Of a stretch of DNA of 64,000 nt, positions 56,620-64,000 are shown one piece after another. The position numbers and the translations under genes are program-made. The notes under the pieces were generated by a model. That model made no database searches. It saw only the letters and a list, made by a program, of their open reading frames with translations, and had not been told where the DNA came from. Origin of the DNA: Candidatus Nitrotoga sp. SPKER (GTDB lineage Bacteria; Pseudomonadota; Gammaproteobacteria; Burkholderiales; Gallionellaceae); NCBI GenBank assembly GCA_003402285.1, contig QFXG01000001.1, forward strand, positions 62,001 to 126,000, read 5' to 3'. How positions within the stretch are numbered: the first letter of the stretch is position 1; each line of letters starts with the position of its first letter.

Positions 56620-57504
56620 TTATTTTTCATGGTGTGGTATGCATTTCCCAGACAACAAACTTGCTGAAACAATCAGCGCTGCACCGATAATTTCCCGCAG
56701 TCCCATTTTTTCATCCGCCAATAAATACGAGGATACGGCAGCAAATACCAGTTCAGATAAAAACAGTGTGATAGCCTGATTGGCGGGTAGATAAGTCAGC
56801 CCGTACTGCACGGCAAAACTAATGATGCATACCACTAATCCAATCAGCAAGAGCAGCCACCAGGCATCCAGAGTGATGCTCTGCAATTGCGCTATGACAT
56901 TACCCTGGTACAACAACAATACGGTGGTGAAAAGTATGGTGCCAAACCACACGCTGGCCGCTTTGAAATTCACGCTCAGATGATGCGTGCGACGCACTAA
57001 TACATTCATTAAAGCAAAACTAACTCCTGCTGAAAGACCTATCCATTCCGCCTGGTTTTGCGGCAGCGGCAAACCATGCTGCATATCCCACAACATAACA
57101 AACGCACCACTCAATGACAGTGCGATAATGGCGTAGCCGTAACGATTTAATTTTTCACCAAGCAGCCAACGCGAAAAGAACACCGTCCACAGTGGTGCAA
57201 GATAAAACAGCAGCAGCACACGCATCACTTCGCCGTCCAACGTCGCCAGAACATAACCTAAATTGGTCCAGCCCGCACTCACCATTAACACAGCACCCAA
57301 CCACCCGGCAACTCGTAGCTCGCGCCATATCGGCCCCAGGTACAACAGGCCTAATATCATTGCCATAAAATAACTGAGCAACGTAGATAGCTCGCCGCTT
57401 ACGCCCATATTGTGTAGTGTTCGATAGGGATACCACATCACTCCCCACACCAGCGCGCCACTCAACAGGCCTATCACCGATAAAATTTTTTGTTTTGATG
57501 CCAC
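56620..57504 (-). CDS. EamA/DMT-superfamily transporter
   Basis: 294 aa with about ten hydrophobic segments in two EamA halves ([27 protein letters not shown]... and [26 protein letters not shown]...). Inner-membrane exporter-like carrier; substrate unknown. Divergent from dapC with about 45 bases between. Confidence 0.85.
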   Translation of the reverse strand: MASKQKILSVIGLLSGALVWGVMWYPYRTLHNMGVSGELSTLLSYFMAMILGLLYLGPIWRELRVAGWLGAVLMVSAGWTNLGYVLATLDGEVMRVLLLFYLAPLWTVFFSRWLLGEKLNRYGYAIIALSLSGAFVMLWDMQHGLPLPQNQAEWIGLSAGVSFALMNVLVRRTHHLSVNFKAASVWFGTILFTTVLLLYQGNVIAQLQSITLDAWWLLLLIGLVVCIISFAVQYGLTYLPANQAITLFLSELVFAAVSSYLLADEKMGLREIIGAALIVSASLLSGKCIPHHEK

Positions 57505-57550
57505 TCACTACGCCTTTATAATTGTGCCTATCCAGCTTAAACAAAAAATT

Positions 57551-58741
57551 ATGAATCCTGATCTTGATCGTTTGCAGCCCTACCCGTTCCAGAAACTCAC
57601 CAATTTATTTAGCTCAGTTACACCCAATCCAGCCTGCCGACCTATCAGCCTGCACATTGGAGAGCCCAAACACGCCACGCCGCGATTCATTAGTGATGCA
57701 TTAAGTGTCAATCTGGCGGGGCTTGCGAATTATCCCACAACCATAGGTAGTGAAGCGTTGCGTGGCAGCATTGTGAGCTGGCTAGTACAGCGTTACGATC
57801 TACCCGCGCTGGATGCAAAATCACAAGTCCTGCCGGTGAACGGCAGTCGTGAAGCGTTGTTTGCTTTCGCCCAGGCGGTGATTAACCGTACGCGAGACCA
57901 CCCTACCGTGATTTGCCCTAATCCGTTCTATCAGATATATGAAGGCGCAACTCTGCTGGCTGGTGCTACTCCGTATTTCCTCAACACCCTGCCGGAAGAT
58001 AACTATGCGTTGAATTTTGATCAATTGCCGCAGGAGATTTGGCAGCGCACGCAGCTTATTTATGTGTGCTCGCCGGGCAACCCGACCGGGCGAGTAATGC
58101 AGCTTGCAGAATGGAAGACACTATTTGATCTGTCTGACCGTTACGGGTTTATCATCGCTGCCGACGAATGTTATTCTGAAATCTATTTCGACACACCGCC
58201 GCTCGGGGCGTTACAAGCAGCGCAGCAATTGGGACGCAGCGATTACCGTAATCTGGTATCTTTTTTCAGCCTGTCCAAGCGTTCTAACGTACCCGGTATA
58301 CGTTCCGGCTTTGTGGCGGGTGATGCAAAAATAATAGAAAAATTCAAGTTGTATCGCACTTACCACGGCTGTGCCATGAACCCGGCAGTGCAAGCCGCCA
58401 GCGCCATTGCCTGGCAGGATGAAGCACATGTCGCCGAAAATCGCCGTTTGTATGCGGAAAAATTCTCACAGGTAATCAGCATCCTTAAACCTGTGCTGCC
58501 GGTGGTGCTGCCGGATGCCAGTTTTTACCTGTGGCTGCGCGTACCCATAGCTGACACCAGTTTCGCGCAATATCTGCATCGAGACTATAATGTCACAGTT
58601 TTGCCCGGCAGTTTCCTGGCACGTGATGCACATGGTGTAAATCCAGGCGAAAATTTTATCCGCATCGCCTTGGTAGCAGAGCTAAACGAAACGATGGAAG
58701 CTGCGCAACGCATCGCTGAATTTACCCGTAAACTTGACTAG
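57551..58741 (+). CDS. dapC: succinyldiaminopimelate transaminase
   Basis: 396 aa from the ATG at 57551 ([20 protein letters not shown]), which is the usual start; the tracked 57524 start adds MPIQLKQKI. PLP fold type [38 protein letters not shown], and the PLP Lys in [17 protein letters not shown]. Step of lysine/diaminopimelate synthesis. Ends 7 bases before dapD. Confidence 0.93.
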   Translation: MNPDLDRLQPYPFQKLTNLFSSVTPNPACRPISLHIGEPKHATPRFISDALSVNLAGLANYPTTIGSEALRGSIVSWLVQRYDLPALDAKSQVLPVNGSREALFAFAQAVINRTRDHPTVICPNPFYQIYEGATLLAGATPYFLNTLPEDNYALNFDQLPQEIWQRTQLIYVCSPGNPTGRVMQLAEWKTLFDLSDRYGFIIAADECYSEIYFDTPPLGALQAAQQLGRSDYRNLVSFFSLSKRSNVPGIRSGFVAGDAKIIEKFKLYRTYHGCAMNPAVQAASAIAWQDEAHVAENRRLYAEKFSQVISILKPVLPVVLPDASFYLWLRVPIADTSFAQYLHRDYNVTVLPGSFLARDAHGVNPGENFIRIALVAELNETMEAAQRIAEFTRKLD

Positions 58742-58748
58742 GAAAATC

Positions 58749-59570
58749 ATGGAACAACTGCAACAGATCATCGAACCCGCTTTTGAACGCCGTGCCGAAA
58801 TTACACCCCGCAACGTTGATGCAAAACTGAAAGAGGCGGTGGATACTGTTATCGGCCACCTCGATCACGGTACGCTGCGAGTGGCGGAAAAAATAGAGGG
58901 TCAGTGGGTGACCCATCAATGGTTGAAAAAAGCAGTGCTATTGTCTTTCCGCATGGAAGACAATGCTTTCATCAAGGGCGGCTTTACCAATTATTACGAC
59001 AAGGTACCGTCCAAATTTGCCGACTTCAACTCGCGCGATTTTCGTGAAGGCGGCTTCCGCATAGTGCCGCCCGCTGCGGCGCGTAAAGGTTCATTTATAG
59101 CCAAAAACGTGGTTTTGATGCCTTCTTACGTTAATATTGGCGCTTATGTGGATGAAGGTACGATGGTGGACACCTGGGCGACGGTAGGTTCTTGCGCACA
59201 GATTGGGAAGAACGTTCACTTAAGTGGTGGAGTCGGTATTGGCGGTGTTCTGGAACCCGTGCAGGCTAACCCGACCATTATTGAAGACAACTGCTTCATC
59301 GGCGCGCGCTCGGAAATTGTCGAAGGCGTAATTGTGGAAGAAGGCGCGGTGATTTCGATGGGTGTATACATCGGGCAAAGCACCAAAATTTTTGATCGAG
59401 AAACTGGCGAAGTGCATTATGGTCGCGTACCGGCCGGCTCGGTGGTCGTGTCGGGCAACCTGCCCTCCAAGGACGGCAGCTACAGCCTGTATTGCGCCGT
59501 GATCGTAAAAAAAGTGGATGCTAAAACCCGGGCAAAAGTCGGCATCAATGAGCTACTACGCGGGATTTAA
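58749..59570 (+). CDS. dapD: tetrahydrodipicolinate N-succinyltransferase
   Basis: 273 aa from the ATG at 58749 ([15 protein letters not shown]) with AGGA close upstream. Left-handed beta-helix ([49 protein letters not shown]...) and a C-terminal domain. Forms N-succinyl-2-amino-6-oxopimelate. Between dapC and pilU. Confidence 0.97.
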   Translation: MEQLQQIIEPAFERRAEITPRNVDAKLKEAVDTVIGHLDHGTLRVAEKIEGQWVTHQWLKKAVLLSFRMEDNAFIKGGFTNYYDKVPSKFADFNSRDFREGGFRIVPPAAARKGSFIAKNVVLMPSYVNIGAYVDEGTMVDTWATVGSCAQIGKNVHLSGGVGIGGVLEPVQANPTIIEDNCFIGARSEIVEGVIVEEGAVISMGVYIGQSTKIFDRETGEVHYGRVPAGSVVVSGNLPSKDGSYSLYCAVIVKKVDAKTRAKVGINELLRGI

Positions 59571-59594
59571 AGCCTGATCTAACCCGGGGAAATT

Positions 59595-60650
59595 ATGATC
59601 ATTACACCTTTCCTACAGTTAGCTGCTGACAAACAGGCTTCTGATCTTTTTTTTTCCGCGGGTGCACCAGCCAATATCAAAATCAATGGTGTGGTGATGC
59701 CTATAAACACATCGAAACTTGATAGCCAAACAATCGAGCGCATTGCCTATGAAATAATGACACCGGAGCAAATCACAGCCTTCGAATCCAGCATGGAAAT
59801 GAATTTTTCCTATCGTGTCTCGAATGCCGGAAATTATCGGGTCAATATTTTCCGCCAACGAGGCAGTATTTCGATCGTCATTCGTTATATTCGGTTTAGT
59901 ATTCTTAATGTCGAGGAGCTGAATCTTCCCCCGATTTTAAACAAACTTATTATGGAAAGGCGTGGCCTCATATTGGTTGCTGGTGCGACGGGTTCGGGCA
60001 AATCCACCACAATGGCAGCCATGATTCAGCATCGCAATCACACTGCCTTTGGTCATATCCTGACTATTGAAGACCCCGTCGAATACCTGTTTCAACACAA
60101 CAAATCCATTGTTAATCAGCGTGAAATCGGTACCGATACGCTTTCCTACGGCAATGCCCTGGAAAATGCCATGCGCGAGACACCCGATGTGCTAATGATT
60201 GGTGAAATACGTGACCGTGAAACGTTTAAACATGCATTGGTCTTTGCTCAAAGCGGCCATCTGTGCCTGTCCACACTGCACGCCAATAATAGCTACCATA
60301 CGTTGAACCGTATCGTAAATCTCTTCCCCCAAGATACACGTCGGGCTGTGCTCGCCGATATGGCAATGAGCTTACGGGCAGTGATTTCACAACGTTTGAT
60401 ACCGAATGTGCAGGGCACATTGGTGCCTGCTGTTGAAGTGTTACTCAACACAACCCTTATCTCAGAAATGATTAAAAATGATGAGCTCGATAAAATTCGT
60501 GATGCGATTGATCAAAGTGTGTCGTCCGGTTCACAAACCTTTGAACAAGCCTTGTACAAGCTATTTAAAAATGGTGAGATCACCAAGGAAAATGCTTTGC
60601 GCAACGCCGATTCAGCCAGCAATCTGGCATCCTTGATTTCTTACTCATAG
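59595..60650 (+). CDS. pilU: type IV pilus retraction-type ATPase PilU
   Basis: 351 aa. FLQLAADKQASDLFFSAGAPANIKINGVVMPI (N-terminal domain), Walker A LVAGATGSGKSTTMAAMIQHRN, Asp box TIEDPVEYLF, Walker B DVLMIGEIRDRETF, and the His box GHLCLSTLHANNSYHTLNRIVNLFP. PilU family (with PilT) drives twitching motility; no other pil gene is in this window. Located in the dap cluster as in other betaproteobacteria. Confidence 0.93.
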   Translation: MIITPFLQLAADKQASDLFFSAGAPANIKINGVVMPINTSKLDSQTIERIAYEIMTPEQITAFESSMEMNFSYRVSNAGNYRVNIFRQRGSISIVIRYIRFSILNVEELNLPPILNKLIMERRGLILVAGATGSGKSTTMAAMIQHRNHTAFGHILTIEDPVEYLFQHNKSIVNQREIGTDTLSYGNALENAMRETPDVLMIGEIRDRETFKHALVFAQSGHLCLSTLHANNSYHTLNRIVNLFPQDTRRAVLADMAMSLRAVISQRLIPNVQGTLVPAVEVLLNTTLISEMIKNDELDKIRDAIDQSVSSGSQTFEQALYKLFKNGEITKENALRNADSASNLASLISYS

Positions 60651-60732
60651 CCATTCATTAAATTGCAGTCTAATTTTGCAATGTCACACTGATCGAAATA
60701 AAAATTTTAAATATATTAATTAATTCAAAAAG

Positions 60733-63135
<2,403 letters not shown>

Positions 63136-63185
63136 AGCAAGCCAACGCTCTCCTATTGCCACTAACGTCATAGTGGTTGAGATTT

Positions 63186-64000
63186 TCAGGCAAGCACTTT
63201 GGGGATTGGGAATACTACATTTTCGCTAATGCCATCCAATTCACGCACACTTTTTGCACCTAGTTCTTGTAATCGTGCAATTACGTCTTGCACTAAAATT
63301 TCCGGGGCGGAAGCGCCGGCTGAAATACCGATATGCAATTTTCCTGAGAGCCATTCTGCTTGCAATTCACCCGCATTATCAACCAGGTAGGCGGGAACGT
63401 TCATGTTATGCGCGACTTCGCGCAAGCGGTTTGAATTAGAACTACTGGGCGACCCGACCACGATTACTACGTCGCACTGGCTGGCCAGATGCTTGACTGA
63501 ATCCTGACGGTTCTGCGTTGCATAGCAAATGTCATTTTTACTGGGGCCGATAATGCCCGGGAAACGCGTCTTGAGCACCGAGATAATGGCAGCGGTATCA
63601 TCCACGGACAGGGTAGTCTGGGTGACAAAGGCGACATTGGTTGGGTCTTTCACGTCAAGCAATTGCGCGTCTGCGGGTGATTCCACCAGATACATGCTAC
63701 CGTCGCCCTGCCCCATCGTGCCTTCCACTTCGGGATGACCAGCGTGGCCTATCATAATAATTTCTTTGCCCCGCTCGCGCAGGCGCGCAACTTCGATATG
63801 CACTTTGGTTACCAGCGGGCATGTTGCGTCAAATATCGTGAAACCACGTGCCTGCGCTTCGCTTCGTATTGCTTGCGATACACCATGTGCGCTGAAAATG
63901 AGAATGCTACCCGCCGGTACATCGGCTAAATCATCAATGAACACTGCACCTTTTTTGCGCAAGTTAGCCACCACAAACTCGTTGTGTACCACTTCGTGAC
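63186..64000 (-). CDS. ispH: 4-hydroxy-3-methylbut-2-enyl diphosphate reductase (5' end outside)
   Basis: The frame is open to the window edge, reading [24 protein letters not shown], so the usual first ~40 residues (including the first FeS Cys, GFCAGV) lie beyond 64000; the tracked ATG at 63992 is internal. [11 protein letters not shown] and [12 protein letters not shown] carry the other two cluster Cys residues, and [15 protein letters not shown] is conserved. Last step of the MEP isoprenoid pathway. Convergent with prmB. Confidence 0.94.
   Translation of the reverse strand, partial: HEVVHNEFVVANLRKKGAVFIDDLADVPAGSILIFSAHGVSQAIRSEAQARGFTIFDATCPLVTKVHIEVARLRERGKEIIMIGHAGHPEVEGTMGQGDGSMYLVESPADAQLLDVKDPTNVAFVTQTTLSVDDTAAIISVLKTRFPGIIGPSKNDICYATQNRQDSVKHLASQCDVVIVVGSPSSSNSNRLREVAHNMNVPAYLVDNAGELQAEWLSGKLHIGISAGASAPEILVQDVIARLQELGAKSVRELDGISENVVFPIPKVLA

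Overview
The window looks like a chromosome segment of a betaproteobacterium, most probably Nitrosomonadales and possibly Gallionellaceae or a relative. This is inferred from protein style and gene order: rpsF-priB-rpsR-rplI-dnaB, lepA-lepB-DUF4845-rnc-era-recO-pdxJ-acpS-nagZ, ffs/dnaX-ybaB-recR-rluB, and dapC-dapD-pilU-arsC-like-dapE-prmB. No rRNA or tRNA gene was found, so the assignment is indirect. Most of the window is housekeeping, interrupted by several accessory patches.

Layout. 1-5.4 kb: end of a TIGR04282-type glycosyltransferase, a DUF3047 protein, an oxidative pentose phosphate set (zwf-glk-gnd, with no pgl in the cluster) and a GST-like protein. 5.5-9.6 kb: an accessory surface-chemistry cassette on the minus strand (sulfatase-fold enzyme, nucleotidyltransferase, kinase-fold protein), abutting a dead RAYT transposase fragment. 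9.6-14.3 kb: 4.5S RNA, pagL-like gene, dnaX, ybaB, recR, rluB and a YgfX-like membrane protein. 14.3-20.2 kb: an AT-rich accessory patch with a frameshifted DUF2726 gene, unknown small genes, a HEPN-motif protein, a rolling-circle Rep relic, an IS630 relic, mobA and an ankyrin protein. 20.4-23.7 kb: the dnaB/ribosomal protein block behind a recognisable sigma70 promoter. 23.8-29.3 kb: a methyltransferase, a 14-copy 8-bp tandem repeat, a PAS-GGDEF-EAL protein and a LuxR/LuxI quorum-sensing locus with a good lux box and a receiver-like gene coupled to luxI. 29.3-37.2 kb: the long housekeeping run from lepA to nagZ. 37.2-42.7 kb: a 38-bp x3 repeat, a lipoprotein, a sterol-desaturase-family protein, ubiK, comM and ispB. 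42.8-43.9 kb: a decayed IS5-family element.

43.96-50.39 kb is a compact (about 6.4 kb) P4-like integrated satellite. It has a tyrosine integrase at the left end and, reading the other way, a row of small genes including an AlpA regulator. Both ends carry related GGTAAGAAC-type arm repeats, with an identical GATACTGTATC outside them. At its right end it carries a leader with a terminator and three mutually complementary TTCGAA-centred segments, arranged as in P4/C4-type antisense-RNA immunity. Next to this lie nine 11-bp tandem iterons and dispersed CCAAACTG motifs. This is the most interesting unexplained structure in the window. The right junction lies about 30 bases upstream of accA.

50.4-64 kb: accA, tilS, an unknown gene, an HU protein, a 37-aa lysine-rich ORF, an HDOD protein, tmk, a DMT transporter, then dapC-dapD-pilU-arsC-like-dapE-prmB and the start-truncated ispH.

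How the parts may work together (inference): LuxR with acyl-homoserine lactone probably activates luxI and the receiver-like gene through the lux box. The neighbouring cyclic-di-GMP enzyme and pilU suggest surface-associated behaviour. The 5.6-8.9 kb cassette and pagL both point to modification of the cell envelope.
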